Of a DNA stretch of 64,000 nucleotides, positions 25,779 through 34,253 are shown in pieces. The notes beneath the pieces are model-generated. The model was not told the origin of the DNA. It made no database searches and saw only the letters and a list, made by a program, of their open reading frames with translations. This DNA is from an uncultured Spirochaetaceae bacterium (GTDB lineage Bacteria; Spirochaetota; Spirochaetia; Sphaerochaetales; Sphaerochaetaceae). Every line of letters starts with the position of its first letter. The first letter of the stretch is position 1. The stretch spans positions 124,001 through 188,000 of the forward strand of contig CALXLD010000006.1 of NCBI GenBank assembly GCA_944389105.1. The letters are read 5' to 3'. The position numbers and the translations under genes were made by a program.

Positions 25779-26887
25779 TTCGAAACCCCCTTCTTTCTGC
25801 CAATGCCTTTCACAAAGCCTTTCATCCTCTCAAACGAAAGCTCCTTATCCCCCATGATGCCTTTCGAGAAGAACAGAACGATAATCATGATGATCACAGA
25901 AAAGACAAGTCTTCTGAATCCTGAACGGAAAAGATCCGGGGCATCGATGCCAAGGAAACGTCCCATATCGAGACCACGCAGCCACCATTCTGAAAGCGCA
26001 ATATAAAGGAATGAGGCTATACAGGATCCCGAAATCGAACCAATACCGCCTATAACAACAATCAGAAGGATTTCGTATGTCATCATCGATTTGAACTGCT
26101 GAGCCTGCACCGTATACTGGAATGCAGCAAGAAGCGCCCCAGAAACTCCTGCGAAGAATGAGGAGATGACGAATGAAAGCTCTTTATGCCTGAAAAGGTT
26201 TATTCCCATGGCTTCTGCAGCCGTCTCGTCATCCCTTATAGCCTTGAAGGCCCTTCCATATGAGGAATTTATAAGAAGAACTATCAGGAGAATGCAGATC
26301 CCGACGACAATAAATACAAAAAGCGTCGGAGGGAAAGGAATATCAGTAAATGGCAGGGTTATTCTTGTCAGATCCTTGTATTCCCTGAGAAGGTTCGCCC
26401 CATTTGTAAGAGGACCAAGCACATCCCACTGGAAAATCGCCCTGAGAATCTCCGCAAAGCCAAGGGTTGCAATGGCAAGATAATCAGACTTAAGCCTCAG
26501 TACAGGAAGACCTATAAGGAATGCAAAGAAAGCAGCAACAAGCCCTGCGGCTATCAGACCAATAAAGGCTCCAGTATCGAAACCGACGATACATTCATAG
26601 TATTTATAGACCCTCTCAGATTCCTTGACACTCACCGGCATGGTAAAGATCGCATATGTATAGGCACCGAGAAGCATGAATCCAGCCTGGCCAAGAGAAA
26701 ACAGACCGGTAAAGCCGTTAAGAAGGTTCATCGAAACGGCGACAAGCGAATATATTGCACCTTTTCTCAGTACGGTGAAAAGAATATTTGTCGGACGAAG
26801 TGTAAACTCAAGAACCAGAATCGCAAGATAGACAACAGCTATTGCAATGAAAATTCTTATCAGATGATTTCTTTTTGCTCTGTCCAT
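25775..26887 (-). CDS. livM: Branched-chain amino acid ABC permease LivM
   Basis: The product has 370 residues and eight to nine membrane segments. Family landmarks are LNLLNGFTGLFSLGQAGFM, LRLKSDYLAIATLGFAEI and the coupling region FKAIRDDETAAEAMGINLFRHK, followed by GGIGSISGSCIASF. It forms the translocation pore with LivH. GAGGAGGG precedes the ATG; livH ends nine bases upstream. Length and landmarks are normal for LivM, with a basic cytoplasmic tail. Confidence 0.95.
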   Translation of the reverse strand: MDRAKRNHLIRIFIAIAVVYLAILVLEFTLRPTNILFTVLRKGAIYSLVAVSMNLLNGFTGLFSLGQAGFMLLGAYTYAIFTMPVSVKESERVYKYYECIVGFDTGAFIGLIAAGLVAAFFAFLIGLPVLRLKSDYLAIATLGFAEILRAIFQWDVLGPLTNGANLLREYKDLTRITLPFTDIPFPPTLFVFIVVGICILLIVLLINSSYGRAFKAIRDDETAAEAMGINLFRHKELSFVISSFFAGVSGALLAAFQYTVQAQQFKSMMTYEILLIVVIGGIGSISGSCIASFLYIALSEWWLRGLDMGRFLGIDAPDLFRSGFRRLVFSVIIMIIVLFFSKGIMGDKELSFERMKGFVKGIGRKKGVSK

Positions 26888-26896
26888 ATTCCCTCC

Positions 26897-27811
26897 TCAG
26901 ACCTTATCAACAGCCTTCTCACCGAAAAGGCCAGTGGGTTTAACAATGAGAATGATGATAAGGAAAGCGAACGTGAAAGCATCGGAGAATGTTGTCCAGC
27001 CGGATCCTGGGATTCCGAATATAGAGGAACCACCCTTTATGATATTCTCACAGATTCCTATTATGAATGCGCCTATAACAGCGCCTGGTATAGAACCTAT
27101 TCCACCGAAGACAGCAGCAACGAATGCCTTGAGTCCCGGCATGGAACCGCTTGTAGGAGTAACGGAAGCATAATTAGTGAAATAAAGAAGCGAAGCTACT
27201 GCTGCAAGAAGGGATCCTATCATGAATGTTATTGAGATAACACGGTTTATCCGGATTCCCATAAGCTGGCTTGTCTCAAAGTCCCTTGATACAGCTCTCA
27301 TTGCCATTCCTATCTTAGTGTGCTTTATCAGAAGCGTAAGAAGAACCACGAGAGCAGCGGTAAGGAAAGGTGTCACTATTGTGACAACTCTTGTCGTAGC
27401 TCCCCAGATAACGACTGAATCCGAAAGCCATGGAAGCGCAGGATAGACCTTGGCAAGGCCACCGGTAAAATAAAGAGCCGCATTCTGGAGAAGATAGGAC
27501 ACTCCGATTGCGCTGATCATTACGGACATTCTAGGAGCACTCCGCAGCGGACGATAGGCAACTCTTTCTATTATAAAGCCAAGCAGGACTGTAAATATCA
27601 GTACAAGCGGCACAGAGACTGCAAACGGAAGAGATGATGATAAATACACCATAATAAGTCCGGCACACATGAATACATCGCCGTGAGCGAAGTTTATCAG
27701 TCTCAGAATGCCGTATACCATCGTATATCCAATGGCAATCAGAGCATACTGTCCCCCTACTGATATACCGGAAAGAAAATATGATAGATTCTGGTGAAGA
27801 AAATCAGCCAT
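26897..27811 (-). CDS. livH: Branched-chain amino acid ABC permease LivH
   Basis: The product has 304 residues with about eight membrane segments. It shows ALIAIGYTMVYGILRLINFAHGD, the RPLRSAPRMSVMISAIGVS region, and the coupling segment MRAVSRDFETSQLMGIRINR, all typical of LivH. AGGAG precedes the ATG. It follows the binding-protein gene after a 62-base gap that carries a strong stem-loop, which may lower expression of the membrane components relative to the binding protein. Confidence 0.95.
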   Translation of the reverse strand: MADFLHQNLSYFLSGISVGGQYALIAIGYTMVYGILRLINFAHGDVFMCAGLIMVYLSSSLPFAVSVPLVLIFTVLLGFIIERVAYRPLRSAPRMSVMISAIGVSYLLQNAALYFTGGLAKVYPALPWLSDSVVIWGATTRVVTIVTPFLTAALVVLLTLLIKHTKIGMAMRAVSRDFETSQLMGIRINRVISITFMIGSLLAAVASLLYFTNYASVTPTSGSMPGLKAFVAAVFGGIGSIPGAVIGAFIIGICENIIKGGSSIFGIPGSGWTTFSDAFTFAFLIIILIVKPTGLFGEKAVDKV

Positions 27812-27832
27812 AACTACTCCTGAAAACGATAT

Positions 27833-27853
27833 GCGGCAGGAAATTCCTGCCGC
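27833..27853 (-). promoter_or_regulatory. Intercistronic stem-loop between livK and livH
   Basis: GCGGCAGGAA (27833-27842) and TTCCTGCCGC (27844-27853) are perfect inverted arms around one base, 20 bases behind the binding-protein stop. No T run follows, so message stabilisation or partial termination is more likely than full termination. Confidence 0.65.
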
Positions 27854-27873
27854 TGAATGAGATAAAGCTGTTA

Positions 27874-29046
27874 TCAGTCAACGACTACAGCAGGAAGAGC
27901 ATCCCATCCGCCTGTCTCGGTATTGGCATGTTTTACATATACGGTATTGCGGATTGCATCTCCATTGACCTGTTCCAGTGCAATATGCCCTGTCACTCCG
28001 TCAATCTCTGTTCCCCAGAGAGCTTCCATCACATCCGCAGGATCGATGCTCGCGGCATTCTGAATAGCCTGAAGAACAAAGTAATATGCATCAAAACCCA
28101 TAGCCGTAACAGCAGCGACTGTGTCATCTCCGCCATTGTTTGAAAGACGTGCTGAATCTGAATTTACCCAGCTCTTGAAGCCTTCATCGAACTCGGGATC
28201 AGCACCTTCTGGATAGAATGTGGTTACAGTAACATCAACATCGGTTCCTTTTGCAGCCTGGAGGATTACGTTGGAATCCCATGTATCACCTGCAAGTATA
28301 GGCATTCCAAGGCCCTGGCTCTGAGCCTGATTGATGATAAGCTGGGCAGCCTCTGTAGAAACAGGTGAGAAGAAAACCTCACAGCCGCTGTTCTTCGCAT
28401 TCGCGATATATGATGTGAAATCGCTGTTTCCATCAGGGAATGTCTCAGAAACGACCTCTCCGCCAAGGGATGTGAAGCGTTCGATGAAATAGTTCACAAG
28501 TCCGCCAGAGTAGTCATCACCGAGTTTTGCAAGACAATACACCTTCCTCGCTCCAAGTGTGTCATATGCATAGTTTGCAAGAACAGTTCCCTGGAATGGA
28601 TCAAGATAGCAGATACGGAAATAATGGGTATTACCCTCAGTTACCTGCGGATTGGTACATGTTATTCCCACAATAGGAACACCTGCGATGCGGAATGTAT
28701 CGCTGCCAGCAATTGATACACCTGAGCCATATGAACCAAGAGCTACTGAAACATCAGCATTCACAAGTGTTGCGGCAGCTGTGGCAGCTCTGTCATTAGA
28801 GCTCTCGTTATCAGCGACAACAAGCTCTACGGTATACTCTGTATCCCCGACCATCACAGTAGGAGTAAGATAATTGGCATACTGAATACCAAGAGTCTCC
28901 TGCTTTCCTCCTGCGCCATTGTCGCCGGAAGCTGGTTCAAAGACTCCAATCTTCACTACCGTGGAGTCAGCCTCGCTTGATCCACCAGCAAAAAGCATTA
29001 CAGCGGAAAAAAGCAGAACAAGACAAAAGAGCAATTTCTTCTTCAA
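27874..29046 (-). CDS. livK: Branched-chain amino acid-binding periplasmic protein
   Basis: The product has 390 residues from a TTG at 29046. This start follows GGGAGGAG by eight bases and gives a clean signal peptide (KKKLLFCLVLLFSAVMLFA, cut before GGSSEAD). An ATG at 29073 in the same frame would add nine charged residues and place the GGAGGAG inside the gene. The mature part is a Peripla_BP_6 protein: KIGVFEPASGDNGAGGKQ, GSYGSGVSIAGSDTFRIAGVP, DTWDSNVILQAAKG. It is the substrate receptor for LivFGHM; leucine, isoleucine or valine are expected but not provable here. Confidence 0.92.
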   Translation of the reverse strand: MKKKLLFCLVLLFSAVMLFAGGSSEADSTVVKIGVFEPASGDNGAGGKQETLGIQYANYLTPTVMVGDTEYTVELVVADNESSNDRAATAAATLVNADVSVALGSYGSGVSIAGSDTFRIAGVPIVGITCTNPQVTEGNTHYFRICYLDPFQGTVLANYAYDTLGARKVYCLAKLGDDYSGGLVNYFIERFTSLGGEVVSETFPDGNSDFTSYIANAKNSGCEVFFSPVSTEAAQLIINQAQSQGLGMPILAGDTWDSNVILQAAKGTDVDVTVTTFYPEGADPEFDEGFKSWVNSDSARLSNNGGDDTVAAVTAMGFDAYYFVLQAIQNAASIDPADVMEALWGTEIDGVTGHIALEQVNGDAIRNTVYVKHANTETGGWDALPAVVVD

Positions 29047-29120
29047 AATTTTCTCCTCCCTTGGGTAATTCATTTTCCCCCAGTGATTATGAGCGGATTA
29101 AAAACCACCTGATAGCGTAA

Positions 29121-29149
29121 ATGATACCTATATCGGGGAGTTATGTTAA
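29121..29149 (-). promoter_or_regulatory. liv operon promoter
   Basis: On the minus strand TTAACA (29144-29149) and TATCAT (29121-29126) are 17 bases apart, giving a leader of about 70 bases before the TTG start of the binding protein gene. Confidence 0.6.
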
Positions 29150-29240
29150 TATTTGAATGTATGAATATGCAAAAGTTTTGCAATTTTCTGAATATTTCAC
29201 AGCTCTGCATTATCAAAGGCTTTGTGCTATACTCACCCAT

Positions 29241-29429
29241 ATGAACAGAACATACAGAATCATCTTCACAGTTTCTGCAATTCTTCTTGCCGCTGAGCTT
29301 GCGATAATGCTTATATCGATTCTCTCAACACCGCTTTCCGATACCTATCTGAGGGTATGGGGAATAATCGTGCTGATTACGGCCTGTATCGCCATCTTCA
29401 GCTTCATACAGAAAAGGAAGGGTGAATAA
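29241..29429 (+). CDS. Small two-helix membrane protein
   Basis: The product has 62 residues from the ATG at 29241, with two hydrophobic stretches (IIFTVSAILLAAELAIMLIS and VWGIIVLITACIAIFSFI) and a basic tail. There is no ribosome site; TATACT preceded by TGC ends seven bases before the ATG, so the mRNA is probably leaderless. A longer in-frame version from 29157 would include the promoter. Its stop overlaps the next ATG (TAATG), so it is coupled to the large PEP/pyruvate-binding protein gene and may anchor or regulate that product. No family is recognised. Confidence 0.6.
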   Translation: MNRTYRIIFTVSAILLAAELAIMLISILSTPLSDTYLRVWGIIVLITACIAIFSFIQKRKGE

Positions 29430-32347
29430 TGTATCTCCTCGACCAGACATGGCTGCCATTTGCCAACCTGATGCTCCGCCATGTCTACAGCGTCCTCCTT
29501 ATCTGCTCTGATTATGACAGATTCATGCTTGAGGAAGACGGCAGGGTCGAGGAAGAGCTTTACAAAGAATATACTGCGCTCGGTCTTTCAAGTCCTCCTA
29601 AGATATCTCATGTATCAAATGAGGAAGCCGCTCTTGAGATGATTGACAGGCAGTCCTTTGATCTTGTCATATCAATGCTCGATCTCGGCTCTGACAGGGT
29701 GGAAGGTCTTGCAAAGGCAATAAAAGAGAAAAAGCCGGAAATGCCTGTAATCGCGCTCTCCCCTTCCCCTGATCACAGAAAAGCAAAGGAGCTTAGAGGA
29801 GAGAACTGCCCTTATATAGATTATCTATTTTACTGGCAGGGCAACCCTGCTCTCTTTCTTGCCATGGTCAAGCTTATTGAGGACAGGATAAACGTAGAAC
29901 ACGATACAACCGAGGCGGATGTACAGGTAATAATCCTCGTCGAGGATTCCGTAAGATTCATATCTGCATATCTTCCTGAGATGTATATGTGCCTGATCAG
30001 GCAGAACAGGCTATCAATACTTGAAGCTCTTAATGACTGGGGAAAGACCCTCAGGATGAGGGGAAGGCCGAAGATCCTCCTGGCAACGGACTATAATGAA
30101 GCCTGGGATCTGTATATGAAGTACAGGGCAAACATCCTCGGGGTGATTACGGACATAAACTTTCCTTCGGAGAAAGGGACGGAAAAGTCCGGAATAAGAT
30201 TCACGGAAGCAATCAAGAAGGATAACCCCGAGGTTCCGGTACTTATGCAGAGCACGGAAGCAGAGAACAGGGAAGATGCAGAACGCCTTGGTGCCGATTT
30301 CCTGTGGAAACTTTCTCCAACGCTGATGCAGGAGCTTGAGAAGCATTTCCTTAAATACTACAACTTCGGGCCTTTCATCTTCATCGATCCGGAAAGCGGA
30401 AAGGAAATCGCAAGGGCAAATACAATGAAGGAAGTACAGGAAACACTTAAGGATCTTCCCCTTCCATCATTCAGATACCACTCAAAAAGAAATGATTTCT
30501 CCAGATGGCTCAGAGCACAATCTCTTTACATGCTCGCGAAGCGCATCAAGAACATCAATGTCGATTCCGGACTCAGCGACAAGGAAGTGAGGGACCTCCT
30601 TTACACAACGATAAAAGAATACCGAAGCGAACGGACGAGAGGAGTTATAGCTGCCTTCTCCAAGGAATCCTATGATGAAACAGTCCTGTTCGCAAGAATC
30701 GGGAACGGATCCCTTGGCGGCAAAGGAAGAGGTCTTGCATTCATTGCAATGGAGATGAAAGCAAGCGGGATACGGGCCCGCTACCCTTCTGTTTATCTGT
30801 CAATCCCGAGAACAATAGTCATAACGACCGAGCTCTTTGACAATTTCATGAAAATCAACAGCCTGAGCTTTCAGGATTTCCAGGAAATGGAGGACGATGA
30901 GATACTCAGCATATTCCTGAATGGCAGGATGCCGGAAAACCTCATCAATGATCTCAGAGCAATCCTCAGGATAATAACCAAGCCGCTTTCCATCAGATCA
31001 TCCTCTCTTCTGGAGGATTCTCACTTCCAGCCATTTGCAGGCGTCTATCAGACAACGATGATCGCAAACCGCGGAAGCGACGAAAAGAGGCTTGAGGAGC
31101 TCGTAAAATCAATAAAGACAGTATGGGCATCAACCTATTTCAGCACAGCAAGGGAATATCTGAAGAGTACTCTCCATACAGCGGATGAAGAGAAAATGGC
31201 TGTCATCATACAGCAGGTAACCGGTTCAGAACATGGGGACTACTGGTATCCGAACATATCAGGAGTCGCAAGATCGCTCAACTACTACCCTATTCCGGGA
31301 CAGAAATCCGAGGATGGTGTCGGAATGCTTTCCTTTGGACTTGGCAAGACCATTGTCGATGAAGGAACTGCGCTTCGGTTCTGCCCTGCAAAACCAAGAA
31401 TGCCATCGGACTCGCTGATGGGAGAATCATCTGTCCAGGACCTTTTCTATGCTTTATCCCTGAAAAACAGCTTCGATCCAGAAAGCAATTCGGACAATCT
31501 TGTGCAGCTTCCGGTTGAAGAGGAAACGCGGAAGTACCCTAAAGCTTTCAGAAGCATAGCCTCGACACTTGATCCATATACCGGAATGCTATCCGAATCA
31601 ATACGGGCAGAGGGCATGAAGATGCTGACATTCAACGGGGTCCTGAAATACGAGACAATACCGCTTGCCCATATTATTGATGACATGCTCAAACTTGGGA
31701 CAAGCGCTATGGCAGAACCGGTGGAAATAGAGTTCGCGATAAATACGGAACATGGGGATTTCCCCGACTTCTCAATACTCCAGATCCGCCCTATATCAGG
31801 AACAAGCGGATACACCGAAGTCCCGATCACCTCTGCAGAAAGAGAGGATGCCATGATTTATGCCAGGAAAGTCATGGGGAATGGCATCGTTGAGGATATA
31901 AAGGAAATCGTCACGATAAAGCCAGATGCCTTTGACAGAAGCAGGATGATAGACATGGCAAGGGAGCTTGAGCTTATAAACAGAAGAACAGAGGGCTTCT
32001 ATGTGCTTATAGCAGCAGGCCGCCTTGGCTCTTCTGACAGATGGCTAGGAATTCCATGTACCTGGTCCCAGATATCAAAAGCACATGTCATTGTCGAGAC
32101 AGGGCTCAAAGAACTGCAGGTAGAACCCAGTCAGGGAACTCATTTCTTCCAGAATATGACCTCTCTGGGCTGTATATATCTTACAATCAATCCGATGTTC
32201 GGCGACGGAACCATGGACTATGAAAAAATAGCCTCACTCCCGCATACAATCGAAACGGATCATTTTCTATGTGTCAAATCTGATAAGCCTCTCGTGATCA
32301 AGGCTAATGGTCTTGATGGGGAGGCAATAATAAAGGAGGACAGGTGA
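29429..32347 (+). CDS. PEP/pyruvate-binding (PPDK N-domain) protein with receiver-like domains
   Basis: The product has 972 residues. Residues about 15-130 and 165-310 look like two receiver-type alpha/beta domains (VLLICSDYDRFM; DLVISMLDLGS; NILGVITDINFPS). From about 420 the ATP-grasp nucleotide-binding domain of PEP synthase and PPDK begins: GNGSLGGKGRGLAFIA, LSIRSSSLLEDSHFQPFAGVYQT. The swivelling phosphohistidine domain with its T-S-H motif and the PEP barrel appear to be missing, so it is not an ordinary PEP synthase. A role as an ATP- and ligand-dependent phosphotransfer or signalling protein is inference. It is coupled to the small membrane protein before it and followed at one base by an alcohol dehydrogenase gene. 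Confidence 0.8.
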   Translation: MYLLDQTWLPFANLMLRHVYSVLLICSDYDRFMLEEDGRVEEELYKEYTALGLSSPPKISHVSNEEAALEMIDRQSFDLVISMLDLGSDRVEGLAKAIKEKKPEMPVIALSPSPDHRKAKELRGENCPYIDYLFYWQGNPALFLAMVKLIEDRINVEHDTTEADVQVIILVEDSVRFISAYLPEMYMCLIRQNRLSILEALNDWGKTLRMRGRPKILLATDYNEAWDLYMKYRANILGVITDINFPSEKGTEKSGIRFTEAIKKDNPEVPVLMQSTEAENREDAERLGADFLWKLSPTLMQELEKHFLKYYNFGPFIFIDPESGKEIARANTMKEVQETLKDLPLPSFRYHSKRNDFSRWLRAQSLYMLAKRIKNINVDSGLSDKEVRDLLYTTIKEYRSERTRGVIAAFSKESYDETVLFARIGNGSLGGKGRGLAFIAMEMKASGIRARYPSVYLSIPRTIVITTELFDNFMKINSLSFQDFQEMEDDEILSIFLNGRMPENLINDLRAILRIITKPLSIRSSSLLEDSHFQPFAGVYQTTMIANRGSDEKRLEELVKSIKTVWASTYFSTAREYLKSTLHTADEEKMAVIIQQVTGSEHGDYWYPNISGVARSLNYYPIPGQKSEDGVGMLSFGLGKTIVDEGTALRFCPAKPRMPSDSLMGESSVQDLFYALSLKNSFDPESNSDNLVQLPVEEETRKYPKAFRSIASTLDPYTGMLSESIRAEGMKMLTFNGVLKYETIPLAHIIDDMLKLGTSAMAEPVEIEFAINTEHGDFPDFSILQIRPISGTSGYTEVPITSAEREDAMIYARKVMGNGIVEDIKEIVTIKPDAFDRSRMIDMARELELINRRTEGFYVLIAAGRLGSSDRWLGIPCTWSQISKAHVIVETGLKELQVEPSQGTHFFQNMTSLGCIYLTINPMFGDGTMDYEKIASLPHTIETDHFLCVKSDKPLVIKANGLDGEAIIKEDR

Positions 32348-32348
32348 A

Positions 32349-33536
32349 ATGTCTACAAGACTTTACACACCTACAAGAGTAATACTTGGCAAAGGTGCTG
32401 AGGAATCACTGGCAGGCGAACTTGAAATAGATGGAGCAAGGAAGGTTCTCATCCACTACGGTTCGGAAAGGATCGTAAAGGATGGACTTATGGGGAAACT
32501 CACAGACCAGCTCGATAAGGCGGGCATAGGCTACGTGCTTCTGGGAGGCGTAATGCCTAATCCAAGGGTCTCGCTTGTAAGAGAAGGAATCAGGATCGGA
32601 AGAAAGGAACAGATAGATTACATCCTTGCAGTCGGCGGCGGCTCCGTAATAGACAGCGCTAAAGCAATAGCTTACGGACTTTATGACAAGGAAGAAGGTG
32701 ACGTCTGGGATTTCTACAACGGAACAAGAAAACCGCAGGGAGCCTATGCGATAGGAGTTATCCTTACTTTATCAGCAACAGGTTCTGAAATGAGCGACAG
32801 CTCAGTAATCACAAACGAGGATGGAAAGATGAAGAGAGGCTATAATTCCGACTACTGCCGTCCACGTTTTGCCCTTCTCGATCCAGAGCTTACATATACA
32901 GTTCCGCCTTATCATACTTCATGCGGAACAGCAGACATGATGATGCATACAATAGAAAGGTTCTTCCATTCGGGAAAGACGCTTGAGCTTACCGACAATC
33001 TTTCGATAGCTCTTCTGAAAACTGTTGCAGAGAATGGCCTGAAGGTTCTGCAGAATCCTGAAGATTATGAGGCAAGGAAGAATCTTATGTGGGCTTCTTC
33101 CCTTTCGCACAATGGCCTGATGCAGGAAGGAAACGAGCAGAGAGGAGACTGGGCATGCCATCAGATGGAACATGAGCTTTCGGGAATGTTCGACGTTGCC
33201 CATGGCGCAGGTCTTACCGCAATATGGGGAACATGGGCTCGTTATGTTGCATCCGAAAATCCTGAAAGGTTCGCAAAGCTTGGGAATGGCGTATTTGGAA
33301 CAGAAGCAGCAGGCTGTGCAGAAAAAGATGCAGAGAACGCCATCAAAGCATTTGAGGAGTATTTCAGGGCAATCAAGATGCCTGTATCAATAAAAGAACT
33401 TGGCCTGGATCTTACAGACAGGGAAATAGACGAGCTTGCAGATAATGCAGTGTTCCATGGGAAGCGGACCCTCGGAGCCTTCAAGGTTCTTCAGAGAGAT
33501 GATATAAGAGAAATCTACAGAAGAGCAGCAGAGTAA
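32349..33536 (+). CDS. Iron-containing alcohol dehydrogenase (butanol dehydrogenase type)
   Basis: The product has 395 residues of the Fe-ADH family. The nucleotide site is VGGGSVIDSAKAIA; LSATGSEMSDSSVIT follows; metal ligands are expected from the GTADMMMHTIE, CHQMEHELSG and FDVAHGAGL segments (one Asp and three His). Its closest familiar relatives are NADPH-dependent butanol dehydrogenases and YqhD. It would reduce aldehydes to alcohols in fermentation. It starts one base after the preceding stop and ends at a strong hairpin, so it is the last gene of that operon. Confidence 0.93.
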   Translation: MSTRLYTPTRVILGKGAEESLAGELEIDGARKVLIHYGSERIVKDGLMGKLTDQLDKAGIGYVLLGGVMPNPRVSLVREGIRIGRKEQIDYILAVGGGSVIDSAKAIAYGLYDKEEGDVWDFYNGTRKPQGAYAIGVILTLSATGSEMSDSSVITNEDGKMKRGYNSDYCRPRFALLDPELTYTVPPYHTSCGTADMMMHTIERFFHSGKTLELTDNLSIALLKTVAENGLKVLQNPEDYEARKNLMWASSLSHNGLMQEGNEQRGDWACHQMEHELSGMFDVAHGAGLTAIWGTWARYVASENPERFAKLGNGVFGTEAAGCAEKDAENAIKAFEEYFRAIKMPVSIKELGLDLTDREIDELADNAVFHGKRTLGAFKVLQRDDIREIYRRAAE

Positions 33537-33538
33537 AA

Positions 33539-33561
33539 GAAAGCCCGGTCACCGGGCTTTC
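33539..33561. terminator. Bidirectional terminator with the rluA stop codon in its loop
   Basis: GAAAGCCCGG and CCGGGCTTTC form a perfect ten-pair stem around TCA. The TCA is the complement of the stop codon of the minus-strand pseudouridine synthase gene, so half of the stem is coding sequence of that gene. T-rich flanks occur on both sides; it separates two convergent genes only 12 bases apart. Confidence 0.75.
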
Positions 33562-34253
33562 TCAGTCAGTTCTGCTTCAAAATAATCCCATAGCGATGAA
33601 TGAGGCGGAGGGGCGATTATCTCAACCTTTTCCTTCTTTATCGGATGCACAAAGGAAATTCTTCTTGCATGGAGGCATATCCCGCCATCGGGATTTGAGC
33701 GCTGCGCACCATATTTGAGATCTCCTTTAATATGTATACCTATTGCAGCAAGCTGCGCTCTTATCTGGTGATGACGGCCAGTATGGAGATCTATTTCCAG
33801 CAGATGATAATTATCCGATGAGGCAAGCAGCTTGTAAGACAGCTTTGCGATCTTGGATCCTTTCCTCTCCCTGGAGGACGCTATGCTCTTGTTTGTCTCT
33901 GCGTTGCGGATAATGTAATGGACAAGCTCTCCTTCCTTTTTATCCGGAGCTCTATCCACAATTGCCCAGTAGGTTTTCTTCACATCCGAAGTACGGAACA
34001 AAGCCGTCATACGGGACAGAGCCTTGTCTGTCTTGCAATAAACGACAATCCCTGAAGTTGGTCTATCAAGACGGTGGGGAATACCTAAATACACATTTCC
34101 AGGCTTGCTGTACTTCTCCTTCAGATACATTTTAACAGAATCCGCAAGAGTCGCATCTCCTGTATCATCACCCTGCACAAGCTCTCCAGGAAGTTTGTTT
34201 ATTACAATCAGATGGTTATCTTCATAAAGAATTCTATCAGCTATTCCTGTCAT
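33549..34253 (-). CDS. RluA family pseudouridine synthase
   Basis: The product has 234 residues and no S4 domain. It has the catalytic HRLDRPTSGIVVY (Asp in the HRLD motif) and DLHTGRHHQIRAQLAAIG, both typical of the RluA/RsuA superfamily. The target RNA, rRNA or tRNA, cannot be told from sequence; short RluA-like proteins of this kind often modify 23S rRNA. It overlaps the end of parC by 17 bases and has no ribosome site of its own, implying translational coupling with the topoisomerase genes. Confidence 0.9.
   Translation of the reverse strand: MTGIADRILYEDNHLIVINKLPGELVQGDDTGDATLADSVKMYLKEKYSKPGNVYLGIPHRLDRPTSGIVVYCKTDKALSRMTALFRTSDVKKTYWAIVDRAPDKKEGELVHYIIRNAETNKSIASSRERKGSKIAKLSYKLLASSDNYHLLEIDLHTGRHHQIRAQLAAIGIHIKGDLKYGAQRSNPDGGICLHARRISFVHPIKKEKVEIIAPPPHSSLWDYFEAELTEKAR

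Noticed and set aside
29429..32347. PEP synthase (ppsA) as a plain call
   Set aside because: No phosphohistidine swivel motif or PEP-binding barrel is visible.
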